DNA of 14,457 bases from JBEVEP01 sp040512755 (GCA_040512755.1 JBEVEP010000267.1:1-14457), one strand, 5' to 3'. Counted from the first letter of the stretch, positions 1-7,200 are shown. The notes: generated from the sequence alone by a model not told the origin. Translations and numbers: made by a program.

Positions 1-1
1 C

Positions 2-316
2 CCGCGTGCCTGGGGGGATGTCGTTTTGGCGCGGAAGGAAATCCCGACAAGCTACCATCTCTCGGTTGTCGTGGACGACGCGCTGCAGGGCGTCAGCCAT
101 GTCGTACGAGGGCGCGACCTCTATTTCGCCACGGGTGTTCAGCGATTGCTGCAGGAGCACCTTGGCCTGCCGGCGCCGGTTTATTTCCACCACCGGCTCA
201 TCGACGGGCCAGACGGGCGCAAACTGTCGAAAAGCAATCGCGATACAGGCATCCGGGCATTGCGCGAGCAGGGTGCGACGCCGGCGGATATCAGGCGGAC
301 GGTTGGGCTCTATTAA
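2..316 (+). CDS. gluQ: Glutamyl-Q tRNA(Asp) synthetase, C-terminal part (5' end outside window)
   Basis: This is the 3' end of a reading frame that is open from the left edge and stops with TAA at 314-316. GluQ is a class I aminoacyl-tRNA synthetase paralogue that attaches glutamate to queuosine in the anticodon of tRNA(Asp); it lacks the anticodon-binding domain of true GluRS. Visible family marks are the SYHLSVVVDD stretch, followed by GVSHVVRGRDL, and the class I signature GRKLSKS near the end. The chain stops about 35 residues after KLSKS, which fits the short GluQ form rather than a full GluRS with its helical anticodon-binding domain. About 104 residues are visible, so the N-terminal nucleotide-binding half lies outside the window. 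It converges on the small membrane protein gene at 335-625 with an 18-base gap. A truncated GltX is the alternative but less likely. Confidence 0.88.
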   Translation, partial: PRAWGDVVLARKEIPTSYHLSVVVDDALQGVSHVVRGRDLYFATGVQRLLQEHLGLPAPVYFHHRLIDGPDGRKLSKSNRDTGIRALREQGATPADIRRTVGLY

Positions 317-334
317 GGCCGCCGTACACGATCG

Positions 335-625
335 CTACCCCAGACGGGCCAAGCCGGCCTTCAGCAAGGCCAGCGCCGCGAGGATCAGAAATGCGCCGCT
401 CAAACCCGTCCCCATGGCGACGGTGAGGTTCGGCATGGCGAACCCGTTGTAGTTGACCAGAAGTATCGCAGCAAAAAAACCGGCCGCTATGACTGCCATG
501 TTGCCGACGGGTCCGAACCCGTCTTCATGCATGATGGCGTCCATGATCGACCCGAAGAAGAATGAGAGCACGGTGACGAGGGCTGCTGCCATCATCAGCC
601 AGGCGGGATCCAGTTTCCAAAGCAT
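335..625 (-). CDS. Small three-helix membrane protein, function unknown
   Basis: I do not recognise a named family. The 96-residue product is strongly hydrophobic, with predicted membrane helices at about residues 8-27, 39-59 and 70-90 and a short polar loop containing HEDGFG between the first two. The start is taken at MLWKL because an AAAGGG ribosome-binding sequence lies just upstream on the minus strand; the frame is open for 22 more codons, but that extension is Arg- and Gly-rich and crosses intergenic-looking sequence. The gene ends 18 bases from the gluQ stop and is transcribed toward it. Its regular hydrophobic pattern and good ribosome-binding site make it a likely real gene. The overlapping plus-strand frame from 453 reads poorly and is rejected. 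Confidence 0.72.
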   Translation of the reverse strand: MLWKLDPAWLMMAAALVTVLSFFFGSIMDAIMHEDGFGPVGNMAVIAAGFFAAILLVNYNGFAMPNLTVAMGTGLSGAFLILAALALLKAGLARLG

Positions 626-745
626 GTTTGGCCCTTTCGACAACCCGACACTGTCACGTCCCCGATGTGTCGACCTACCCCGGTTCAACACTTGTGAGTC
701 TAGGATTCAATTGTTTCGTTCTGCTTGTGAAAAAGAACGGCATTT

Positions 746-776
746 GAGCAAGTCGCCGGAATCGGGCGACTTGCTC
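746..776. repeat. Perfect 12-bp inverted repeat (hairpin)
   Basis: Bases 746-757 and 765-776 are exact reverse complements (arm GAGCAAGTCGCC) around a 7-base loop. No T-run follows on either strand, so it does not look like a classical intrinsic terminator. It directly abuts the mosaic palindrome at 773-846 and shares its first bases, so the two may be parts of one composite intergenic element. Confidence 0.7.
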
Positions 777-846
777 TACGCCTTTGTTTCGCGCATGGGT
801 TTGATCCGAAAACCGCTTCGCACTTTTCGGTCCGATGCTGTAGAGC
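773..846. repeat. RIME-like palindromic intergenic element
   Basis: The outer arms GCTCTAC (773-779) and GTAGAGC (840-846) are exact reverse complements. Inside lie CCGAAAA (806-812) and TTTTCGG (824-830), a second 7-bp inverted pair around CCGCTTCGCAC. This nested arrangement, with a CCTTTGTTTC segment near one end, resembles the rhizobial intergenic mosaic elements as I remember them. It sits 33 bases before the DMT transporter start and could shape its leader. Membership of a named family needs an alignment. Confidence 0.6.
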
Positions 847-879
847 GATGCCGTTCGAACATGGCGCAGCAACCCCCTC

Positions 880-1770
880 ATGATCAGATCGCCACGGCTC
901 TTTCCTGCCCTTTTTGTCGCGCTTTGGGCCACCGGCTTCATTGGCGCACGCTATGCCATGCCGTGGGCCGAGCCCTTCACCTTCCTTGCCGTGCGCTTCG
1001 TTCTGGCGTTCGCTTTGCTGGCGCTCATTCTCATGCTGCGCCGGTCGCGGCAGGCAAGTCGCGCCGGTATTCTCAATGCGCTCGCAGCCGGAGCGCTGAT
1101 GCACGGCGTCTATCTCGGCGGTGTTTTCTGGGCGATCCGACACGGCATGCCGGCCGGAATTTCCGCCCTTATCGTGGGATTGCAGCCCCTGATTACCGCC
1201 GTCCTAGCCGGGACGCTTCTCGGCGAGAAAGTCCTGCCGCGCCACTGGCTGGGTTTGGCAATCGGCTTTGCTGGCGTCGTCACGGTGCTGTCTCCGAAGT
1301 TCGGGACGCTCGGAAGCGGCATCAGCGCGCCGACGCTGGCCGCCGCGATCATTGCCGTCATCGGCATGAGCGTCGGTACCGTCTGGCAAAAACGCTTCGG
1401 CGCCGGAACAGACCTGGTGACCGGCACACTCTATCAATATCTCGGCGCCGCGGTTCTGATGACGGCCGCGTCAATGGCGTTCGAAACGAGGGCGATGACG
1501 ATCAATGGCGAGCTGATATTCGCCATGGCCTGGCTTGTGCTGGTGCTCTCGATCGGGGCCATCTTCCTGTTGATGTACCTGATCCGCGAAGGCGAAATCT
1601 CGAAAGTGGCGTCGCTGTTCTATCTTGTGCCGGCGGTCACGGCGATCATGGCCTGGCTTCTCTTCGGTGAAGATTTGTCGCTCGTCCAGATCTGCGGGAT
1701 GGCTTTGACAACGCTCGGCGTCGGCCTCGCAACCGCTCAGCCGCCGACGCGGGCGCGGGCGTCGAGATAG
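880..1770 (+). CDS. DMT superfamily transporter (EamA family)
   Basis: The 296-residue protein has about ten hydrophobic segments arranged as two EamA repeats, the normal size and layout of drug/metabolite exporters in the inner membrane. Family marks include WATGFIGARYA in helix 1, GISALIVGLQPLITA with LLGEK in the first repeat, and LFYLVPAVTAIMAWLLFGE in the second. Members export small metabolites, amino acids or toxic compounds; the substrate cannot be read from sequence. The ATG at 880 gives a natural short cytoplasmic lead before helix 1, although no good ribosome-binding site precedes it; the leader contains two palindromic repeats. Its 3' end overlaps the convergent YihY-family gene by 34 bases, so the two transcripts are antisense at their ends. 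Confidence 0.88.
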   Translation: MIRSPRLFPALFVALWATGFIGARYAMPWAEPFTFLAVRFVLAFALLALILMLRRSRQASRAGILNALAAGALMHGVYLGGVFWAIRHGMPAGISALIVGLQPLITAVLAGTLLGEKVLPRHWLGLAIGFAGVVTVLSPKFGTLGSGISAPTLAAAIIAVIGMSVGTVWQKRFGAGTDLVTGTLYQYLGAAVLMTAASMAFETRAMTINGELIFAMAWLVLVLSIGAIFLLMYLIREGEISKVASLFYLVPAVTAIMAWLLFGEDLSLVQICGMALTTLGVGLATAQPPTRARASR

Positions 1771-2588
1771 CGCCTGATCGCTGCATTGAGCTCGCCGCCA
1801 AGGATGAAGATCAGGGAAACGATATAGAGGAACACCACAGCCACCATGATCGAGGCCAACCCGGCATAAGTGGTGACGTAGGACGAGAACCGATCGAGAT
1901 AGGCAGCAAACAGGGTCGATCCGGCAAGCCAGCCGATGAGGGTGAAGATGATGCCCGGAACGATATCGAAGAAGCGCCGGTGGCCGGCCGGCAGCCAGAA
2001 ATGCACGGCGATGAGACCAAGCACAATGACCGTCGAGGCGATCACGAAGCGCCAAAGCGTAAACGTTCCCATATAAGGGTCGATCCAGTCGAAGTGGGCC
2101 TTCGCAAGCCGCGCCAGCAATGGGGTAAAGACGAGCAGCACGCTTATCGCCACAAAACCGATGGTTGCGATCAGCACAAAGGCGAGACTTTGCAGGCGGC
2201 GCCAGATGATCGAGCGCGTCTCGACCACGCGATAGGCGCGGTTGAGCGATGTCCGCAAAGCCTCGATCCCGTTCGACGCAAAGAACGCGGCGAGCAACAC
2301 ACCGAAGGTCAAAAGGTCGCCGCGCTGCACGGTCAGGACGTTGACCACCTCGCGAGCGATCGGCTCCGCGATCTGGTCGGGCCATGTGTCGAAGACGAGG
2401 TGCACGGCGGTATCCGCAAAAGCGTCCGCGCCAAGGAAGCTGGCGAGCGTCGTGGCGAAAATCAGGAAGGGAAACAGGGCCATCAGGGCGCTGATCGCCA
2501 GGTGACTCGCCATCGACCAGCCGTCATCGTCGTTGAAATGCCCGAACGCATCCGAAAGCACACGCCGTGTCGCAACGATCCTGCGCAC
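1737..2588 (-). CDS. YihY/virulence factor BrkB family membrane protein
   Basis: This 283-residue protein belongs to the YihY/BrkB family, once called ribonuclease BN (the RNase activity belongs to another protein). Function is not firmly known; members are polytopic inner-membrane proteins. Visible marks are a DGWSMASHLAISALMALFPFL segment in two pieces around helix 1, a long LTFGVLLAAFFASNGIEALRTSLNRAY region, and the C-terminal ASIMVAVVFLYIVSLIFILGGELNA split over the last helices. About six membrane segments are apparent. The start is set at GTG (2588-2586) because AAGGAG lies 5 bases upstream on the minus strand; an in-frame ATG 28 codons earlier gives a Cys/His-containing leader that overlaps the divergent SDR gene. 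It converges on and overlaps the DMT transporter by 34 bases. Confidence 0.87.
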   Translation of the reverse strand: MRRIVATRRVLSDAFGHFNDDDGWSMASHLAISALMALFPFLIFATTLASFLGADAFADTAVHLVFDTWPDQIAEPIAREVVNVLTVQRGDLLTFGVLLAAFFASNGIEALRTSLNRAYRVVETRSIIWRRLQSLAFVLIATIGFVAISVLLVFTPLLARLAKAHFDWIDPYMGTFTLWRFVIASTVIVLGLIAVHFWLPAGHRRFFDIVPGIIFTLIGWLAGSTLFAAYLDRFSSYVTTYAGLASIMVAVVFLYIVSLIFILGGELNAAIRRYLDARARVGG

Positions 2589-2593
2589 CCTGT

Positions 2594-2599
2594 CTCCTT
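2594..2599 (-). promoter_or_regulatory. Ribosome-binding site that fixes the GTG start of the YihY-family gene
   Basis: The minus strand reads AAGGAG here, 5 bases before the GTG at 2588-2586. This is the best ribosome-binding match near any candidate start of that gene and argues against the upstream ATG at 2672. Confidence 0.7.
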
Positions 2600-2642
2600 C
2601 CGGTTGTTTCCTTGCGGCGAATATGTGAAGTGATTGCTGCAA

Positions 2643-3506
2643 ATGGCAAGCAATACAACCAAATTCCAGCACGTGCAGGATCTGCGAACCATTATTGTGA
2701 CGGGCGCTTCTTCAGGCATCGGCGCGTGCTGCGCCCGCGCCTTGAAGGCTGATGGCTGGCGCGTTTTCGCCACCGCGCGAAAGCCGGAAGATATCGCCGC
2801 ACTGAAGGCTGCCGGCATCGAATCGTTCTATCTCGACTACCGCGAGCCGGAGTCGATCTCGGCGCTGGTCGATGCGGTTCTCGACCGCACCGGTGGCACG
2901 CTCGGCGCACTCTACAACAACGGCGCCTACGCGCAGGCCGGGGCAGTTGAAGATCTGCCAGTCGAGGCGCTGCGGGAGCAGTTCGAGGCCAACTTTTTCG
3001 GCTGGCATGACCTGACCCGGCGAATCGTTCCCGTCATGCGCGCTCAAGGTCAGGGCAGGATCGTCCATTGTTCGTCGATTCTCGGCCTGACGCCGATCAA
3101 ATGGCGCGGTGCCTATGCCGCATCGAAACATGCAATCGAAGGTTTGATGCTTTGCATGCGCGCCGAGCTCCAAGGCTCCGGCATTCATGTCTCGCTGATC
3201 GAGCCGGGGCCGGTCGAATCGAAGATCGCCGCCAACGGGTTGTATTGGTTCGAAAAGAATATCGACCACGAGAACTCGGTGCATCGCGTGCACTATGTGG
3301 CGCAGCTCGCGCGCCTGCGGGCGGGGGGATCGAAATCCCGGCTCAAGCTGCAGCCCGACGCCGTCTATGCCGTCCTGCGCCACGCGCTTCTGTCGCGACG
3401 CCCCAGGCCGCATTATGTTGTTACCTTGCCGGCCAAGACCGGTGTAATCCTCAAGCGCATCTTGCCGGCGTCGGTATTCTATCGACTCCTTTCCTCGCAG
3501 GGTTGA
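2643..3506 (+). CDS. SDR family NAD(P)-dependent oxidoreductase
   Basis: This is a classical short-chain dehydrogenase with a Rossmann fold, 287 residues from the ATG at 2643. The cofactor motif TGASSGIG is at residues 20-27, the structural Asn is N117, the catalytic Ser is S144 or S145 in HCSS, and the catalytic YAASK is at 158-162. The usual NNAG motif reads NNGA (92-95). An Arg pair zone after strand 2 (ATARKPED) suggests NADP(H), which is inference. The substrate is unknown; many alphaproteobacterial relatives are annotated only as SDR. A TTG nine bases upstream is a possible alternative start. It is divergent from the YihY-family gene, with 54 bases between starts, and is followed after 51 bases by the HIG1-type gene. 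Confidence 0.9.
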   Translation: MASNTTKFQHVQDLRTIIVTGASSGIGACCARALKADGWRVFATARKPEDIAALKAAGIESFYLDYREPESISALVDAVLDRTGGTLGALYNNGAYAQAGAVEDLPVEALREQFEANFFGWHDLTRRIVPVMRAQGQGRIVHCSSILGLTPIKWRGAYAASKHAIEGLMLCMRAELQGSGIHVSLIEPGPVESKIAANGLYWFEKNIDHENSVHRVHYVAQLARLRAGGSKSRLKLQPDAVYAVLRHALLSRRPRPHYVVTLPAKTGVILKRILPASVFYRLLSSQG

Positions 3507-3557
3507 CGCCGGACTTCGCCCTGCCAAACAACACACAGCGGATTATCGGAAAGACAC

Positions 3558-3749
3558 ATGGCCACGGTTTTCAACATTTTCGCCATTGTCGTCATGGTCG
3601 GCGTCGTGATCGTACTTATTCGCGGCCTTGCGAACATGATGCGCGGCGGGTCCGGCAATACGTCGAACAAGCTGATGCAGGCGCGTGTTTTCCTGCAGTT
3701 CATCGCGCTCGTATTGATCCTGCTGGCTGCCTATTTCAGTCGCGGATAG
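3558..3749 (+). CDS. Twin transmembrane helix small protein (HIG1 domain type)
   Basis: The 63-residue product has two hydrophobic helices at about residues 4-23 and 44-60, joined by a positively charged loop with RGLANMMRGG and SNKLMQARV. The MQxRVxxQ-like loop and twin-helix layout match bacterial HIG1-domain (hypoxia-induced gene) small proteins, relatives of mitochondrial Rcf1/HIGD proteins that associate with cytochrome oxidase supercomplexes. A role at the respiratory chain is inferred from the eukaryotic family only. A GGAAAG ribosome-binding sequence precedes the ATG. The gene lies 17 bases upstream of the cobalamin adenosyltransferase gene, an arrangement that recurs in Hyphomicrobiales to my knowledge, so the two are probably co-transcribed. 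Confidence 0.85.
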   Translation: MATVFNIFAIVVMVGVVIVLIRGLANMMRGGSGNTSNKLMQARVFLQFIALVLILLAAYFSRG

Positions 3750-3766
3750 CTGTTTTCGAGGCGAAC

Positions 3767-4348
3767 ATGGTCAGGCTCAACAAAATCTATACCCGCACCG
3801 GAGACGACGGTACGACCGGACTGGGCAATGGCGAACGGCGATCGAAGGCCGACCTTAGGGTGGACGCTTTCGGAACCGTCGACGAGGCAAACAGCTGCAT
3901 TGGCCTGGCGCGCATCCACACGGCCGCTGCGCATCCGGAGATCGACGCCATGCTAAGCCGGATCCAGAACGATCTCTTCGATCTCGGCGCCGACCTTGCC
4001 ACGCCGGATACGGGCAAGGAGCTCAGCTACGAACCGCTTCGGATCATTGCCTCGCAGATTACGCGACTGGAAGCGGATATCGACCATCTGAACAAGAATT
4101 TGCAGCCCTTGCGTTCCTTCATATTGCCGGGCGGCTCGCCGGCAGCGGCGGCGCTGCATCTTGCGCGCACCGTTGCGCGGCGGGCAGAACGGCTGATCGT
4201 CGCGCTTGCCGAAGACCCGGCGGAACATGTCAACCGGGAAGCCCTGAAATATATGAATCGCGTGTCGGATCTGTTGTTCGTGGCCGCCCGCGCAGTCAAT
4301 GACAACGGAAACGCCGATGTGTTATGGGTGCCCGGCAAGAATCGCTGA
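3767..4348 (+). CDS. Cob(I)yrinic acid a,c-diamide (cob(I)alamin) adenosyltransferase, PduO type
   Basis: This 193-residue enzyme moves the adenosyl group of ATP to cob(I)alamin to make adenosylcobalamin, the cofactor of enzymes such as methylmalonyl-CoA mutase. The PduO-type ATP-binding motif YTRTGDDGTTGLG is at residues 8-20, followed by the conserved DAFGTVDEANS segment (33-43), LPGG (120-123), the basic RTVARRAER segment (134-142) and NRVSDLLF (164-171). Length is normal for a stand-alone PduO-type domain. The start at MVRLNKIYTR is the family's usual N-terminus; the same frame extends far upstream through the HIG1 and SDR genes but that part is non-coding shadow. It follows the HIG1-type gene by 17 bases. 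No cobalamin riboswitch is visible. Confidence 0.93.
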   Translation: MVRLNKIYTRTGDDGTTGLGNGERRSKADLRVDAFGTVDEANSCIGLARIHTAAAHPEIDAMLSRIQNDLFDLGADLATPDTGKELSYEPLRIIASQITRLEADIDHLNKNLQPLRSFILPGGSPAAAALHLARTVARRAERLIVALAEDPAEHVNREALKYMNRVSDLLFVAARAVNDNGNADVLWVPGKNR

Positions 4349-4400
4349 GATATAGAGAGCGGCTCAGTGCTTAATTGAACCGTTGAACCGCTTTCTAACT

Positions 4401-4457
4401 CTTTGTTTCAACGCAATTCCGGACGGAAAACCGGTTCCCACTTTTCCGGGAATTGCT
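4401..4457 (-). repeat. 57-bp palindromic RIME-like element, inverted relative to the napA-napB copies
   Basis: Read on the minus strand, this 57-bp segment aligns without gaps to the repeat at 13660-13716 with 3 mismatches by eye. It contains the nested inverted repeats GCAATTCC/GGAATTGC and GGAAAA/TTTTCC. It lies between the adenosyltransferase stop and the rhomboid start and ends 2 bases before that gene's AAGGAG. The element is open in the rhomboid frame, so it creates a false 25-codon N-terminal extension from the ATG at 4403. Confidence 0.85.
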
Positions 4458-4477
4458 CTAAGGAGCGGAAAAGGGGC

Positions 4478-5248
4478 ATGTTCATTCCGCTTCACGATGC
4501 CAACAGCCTGAAGCATATCAAGCTCCAATATGTGACCTTCGGGCTGATCGCGGCCAATGTGATCGTCTACCTCTTCACAGCGCTCGGCAGCGAGAACGCC
4601 GTCCAGGCCGCCGTCTTCGGCTTGGGCTACATTCCTTCGGTCGTGTTCGACTCGGCCGAGCTTCCGCCAGAATATGTGTTTGTGCCGGAGGATTTCACCT
4701 ACATCACCTACGCATTCCTGCATGGCGACATCTTCCATCTCGGCGGCAACATGCTGTTTCTCTGGGTGTTTGGCGACAATGTCGAGGATGCGCTCGGCCA
4801 CATCCGCTTTCTTGTATTCTACCTTCTTTGCGCGGCTGCTGGCGCTTTCACGCACGGCCTTCTGGCCCCGGATTCGCAAATGCCGCTGATCGGCGCCTCG
4901 GGCGCCATTGCCGGCACTGTCGCTGCCTATCTTATCCTGCATCCCCGCGTGAAAATCTGGGTGCTTGCCTTCGGCCGCATTCCGCTGCGCGTTCCCGCCT
5001 ACATTCTGCTTGTGCTCTGGATCGGATTCCAGTTCGCTATGTTCGCGATGGCTGGCGAGGACCAGATCTCCTGGAGTTGCCACATTGGCGGCATCATTGC
5101 CGGGGCCGTTCTGGTGCTTCTCCTGAAGAGGCGCGACGTGCCTGTGTTCGACCGGTCGATCGTGACGCCCCGGGCGGTTCGTATTGATCAGCCAAGCGCC
5201 GTCCGTCCGATTGAGAGCGCCCCGGCGCCACGATGGGGCAGGCAATGA
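4478..5248 (+). CDS. Rhomboid family intramembrane serine protease
   Basis: The 256-residue protein is a polytopic membrane protease that cleaves substrates within or near the bilayer. The catalytic serine is S141 in GASG (139-142), and the catalytic histidine is H202 in CHIGG, in a late helix. The HLGGNMLFLW segment (87-96) carries the conserved His and Asn of the oxyanion region. About six membrane helices are seen; the tail after residue 218 is polar and Pro/Arg-rich. Bacterial relatives can process membrane proteins in quality control; the substrate here is unknown. The start is set at ATG 4478 with AAGGAG 12 bases upstream (slightly long spacing). The earlier in-frame ATG at 4403 only translates a palindromic repeat and is rejected. 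The start of the adjacent etfB lies 187 bases past the stop. Confidence 0.92.
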   Translation: MFIPLHDANSLKHIKLQYVTFGLIAANVIVYLFTALGSENAVQAAVFGLGYIPSVVFDSAELPPEYVFVPEDFTYITYAFLHGDIFHLGGNMLFLWVFGDNVEDALGHIRFLVFYLLCAAAGAFTHGLLAPDSQMPLIGASGAIAGTVAAYLILHPRVKIWVLAFGRIPLRVPAYILLVLWIGFQFAMFAMAGEDQISWSCHIGGIIAGAVLVLLLKRRDVPVFDRSIVTPRAVRIDQPSAVRPIESAPAPRWGRQ

Positions 5249-5435
5249 TTCAACCGATTCGAGTGCCTGGCGGATATTGACGTCAAACGCCCTCATCACT
5301 ACGGTCCGCGCGCTTTCGAGCGATGCGCCGGACAGCGACCGTTTTCCCGCCCAACATGTCGGCAATCGACAAGCTGGGCACTTTTCGCGCTGGTATAGCG
5401 CGCGTCAAATTCCGTGAGTGAGGTGAGGAAACTCG

Positions 5436-6185
5436 ATGAAAGTGCTGGTTCCTGTCAAACGGGTGGTCGACTACAACGTGAAAATCCGCGTCAAGGCGGA
5501 CGGCTCGGGGGTCGAACTCGCCAATGTGAAGATGTCGATGAACCCGTTCGACGAGATTGCCGTGGAAGAGGCAATCCGCCTGAAGGAAGCCGGCAAGGTC
5601 GAGGAAATCGTCGTCGTTTCCATCGGGCCTGCGCAGGCGCAGGAGACGCTTCGTACTGCGCTCGCCATGGGCGCCGACCGCGCGATCCTGGTGAAGACCG
5701 ACGAGCAGACCGAGCCGCTCGGTGTCGCCAAGGTACTGAAGGGCGTGGTCGATGCGGAGAAGCCGGGCCTCGTCATCCTCGGCAAGCAGGCGATCGATGA
5801 CGACGCCAACCAGACTGGCCAGATGCTGGCCGCGCTGCTGGGCTGGAGCCAGGGCACTTTCGCCTCCAAGGTCGAAATCGCCGGAGACAAGGCGAAGGTG
5901 ACCCGCGAGGTCGATGGCGGCCTCCAGACGGTCGAGCTGAAAATGCCGGCGATCGTCACCACTGACCTGCGCCTCAACCAGCCCCGCTACGCTTCGCTGC
6001 CCAACATCATGAAGGCGAAGAAGAAGCCGCTTGACGAGAAGACCCCGGCCGACTTCGGCGCCGACGTGAAGCCGCGGCTGAAGGTGATCAAGACCGAGGA
6101 ACCGGGCGGCCGCAAGGCAGGCGTCAAGGTCAAGACGGTGGCCGAACTGGTCGACAAGCTGAAGAACGAAGCCGGCGTGCTCTGA
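5436..6185 (+). CDS. etfB: Electron transfer flavoprotein subunit beta
   Basis: EtfB pairs with EtfA to form the FAD- and AMP-containing carrier that takes electrons from acyl-CoA and other dehydrogenases and gives them to ETF-ubiquinone oxidoreductase. The 249 residues match the usual length. Visible marks are the N-terminal MKVLVPVKRVVDYNVKIR, NPFDEIAVEEAIRLKE (36-51), the LGKQAIDDDANQTGQMLA nucleotide-binding region (115-132), and the ETF-beta signature and recognition loop around TTDLRLNQPRYASLPNIMKA (175-194). A GAGG ribosome-binding sequence lies upstream of the ATG. The 187 bases before it hold no recognisable gene and probably contain the etf promoter. It precedes etfA by 22 bases, so the two form an operon. 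Confidence 0.97.
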   Translation: MKVLVPVKRVVDYNVKIRVKADGSGVELANVKMSMNPFDEIAVEEAIRLKEAGKVEEIVVVSIGPAQAQETLRTALAMGADRAILVKTDEQTEPLGVAKVLKGVVDAEKPGLVILGKQAIDDDANQTGQMLAALLGWSQGTFASKVEIAGDKAKVTREVDGGLQTVELKMPAIVTTDLRLNQPRYASLPNIMKAKKKPLDEKTPADFGADVKPRLKVIKTEEPGGRKAGVKVKTVAELVDKLKNEAGVL

Positions 6186-6207
6186 GTTCGGAAGGAAGGA
6201 ACAAGAA

Positions 6208-7137
6208 ATGGCAATTCTCCTGATCGCCGAACACGGCAACGACCACCTCTCTGACCAGACCGCCAAGGCGCTTTCAGCCGCACTGAAGATCGGCTCCGAT
6301 GTCGATATTCTCATTGCCGGGAAGGGCGCCAAGGCCGCCGCCGATTCCGCGGCCAAGCTGAAGGGCGCGCGCAAGGTGCTGCTGGTCGAAGCCGACGAAC
6401 TCGCTGAACGCCTGGCCGAGCCGCTTGCAGCGACTGTCGTATCGCTGGCCGGCGGCTATGACACGATCATTGCCCCGGCCACGACGATGGGCAAGAACGT
6501 GACGCCACGTGTGGCGGCTCTTCTCGACGTCATGCAGGTCTCCGAGATCATCGAAGTCGTCAGCGCCGATACGTTCAAGCGGCCGATTTATGCCGGCAAC
6601 GCCATCCAGACCGTGCAGGCAACCGACGGCAAGAAGGTCGTCACCGTGCGCACGGCTTCCTTCCAGGCTGCGCCGGAAGGCGGCTCCGCGGCGGTCGAGA
6701 CGGTTGGGGCCGCGGCCAATCCGGGCCTTTCAACATTCGTGGAGAACCGGCTTTCGGAAAGCGACCGGCCGGAGCTCACCTCGGCCAAGATCATCATTTC
6801 CGGCGGCCGCGCGCTCGGCTCCTCCGAGAAGTTCCGGGAGGTCATCCTGCCGGTCGCCGACAAGCTCGGTGCGGCGGTTGGCGCAAGCCGCGCCGCGGTC
6901 GATGCCGGCTACGCGCCGAATGACTGGCAGGTCGGCCAGACCGGCAAGGTGGTGGCGCCCGATCTCTACATCGCCTGTGGCATTTCCGGCGCGATTCAGC
7001 ATCTCGCCGGCATGAAGGACTCGAAGGTCATTGTCGCCATCAACAAGGACGAGGAAGCGCCGATCTTCCAGGTGGCCGACTATGGGATCGTCGGCGATCT
7101 CTTCGTCGTGTTGCCGGAGCTTGAAAAGGCGCTTTGA
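6208..7137 (+). CDS. etfA: Electron transfer flavoprotein subunit alpha
   Basis: EtfA supplies most of the FAD-binding site of the soluble ETF heterodimer. The 309 residues are the usual length. The N-terminal domain runs to about residue 185. The C-terminal FAD domain shows SGGRALGSSEKF (198-209), GASRAAVDAG (225-234), and the ETF-alpha signature in the region 241-269, with PDLYIACGISGAIQHLAG inside it; it ends with VADYGIVGDLF. A very purine-rich ribosome-binding stretch (GGAAGGAAGGAA) precedes the ATG. It sits 22 bases after etfB and is followed by a strong hairpin terminator at 7166-7200, marking the end of the etfBA transcript. Electron output would need ETF-QO, which is not in this window. 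Confidence 0.97.
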   Translation: MAILLIAEHGNDHLSDQTAKALSAALKIGSDVDILIAGKGAKAAADSAAKLKGARKVLLVEADELAERLAEPLAATVVSLAGGYDTIIAPATTMGKNVTPRVAALLDVMQVSEIIEVVSADTFKRPIYAGNAIQTVQATDGKKVVTVRTASFQAAPEGGSAAVETVGAAANPGLSTFVENRLSESDRPELTSAKIIISGGRALGSSEKFREVILPVADKLGAAVGASRAAVDAGYAPNDWQVGQTGKVVAPDLYIACGISGAIQHLAGMKDSKVIVAINKDEEAPIFQVADYGIVGDLFVVLPELEKAL

Positions 7138-7165
7138 CTTCGCGCGAGCGATGCGCAAAATTTGG

Positions 7166-7200
7166 GCGGCCGGGGTAGACGAACCTACCCCGGCCGCTTT
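7166..7200 (+). terminator. Probable intrinsic terminator after etfA
   Basis: A perfect 13-bp GC-rich stem (7166-7178 with 7185-7197) encloses a 6-base loop and is followed by TTT. It lies 28 bases after the etfA stop and before the next gene's start at 7258. The T-run is short, so termination may be partial or the hairpin may mainly protect the 3' end. The minus strand also has a T-rich flank (AATTTT), which no gene there would use. Confidence 0.72.

Noticed and set aside
453..1670. Long 405-codon plus-strand frame over the first membrane protein and the DMT transporter
   Set aside because: It is Arg-rich and has no recognisable family, and it lies over two well-supported genes in other frames. 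It is a high-GC shadow.
3750..3766. Cobalamin riboswitch before the adenosyltransferase gene
   Set aside because: Only 17 bases separate it from the upstream gene and no B12-box-like conserved sequence was seen upstream of the HIG1-type gene.
4364..5365. 333-codon minus-strand frame opposite the rhomboid gene
   Set aside because: It mirrors the rhomboid codon pattern, has charged low-complexity composition and no family resemblance, while the plus-strand rhomboid has all catalytic motifs.
5360..5400. Sigma-54-like promoter before etfB (GG-N10-GC spacing at TGGGCAC)
   Set aside because: Only the dinucleotide spacing fits; the surrounding consensus is poor and GG-N10-GC is frequent by chance in high-GC DNA.
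5283..6374. 363-codon minus-strand frame opposite etfB
   Set aside because: It is antisense to a clear etfB. The short part lying in the intergenic gap (5283-5400) shows no recognisable domain either.
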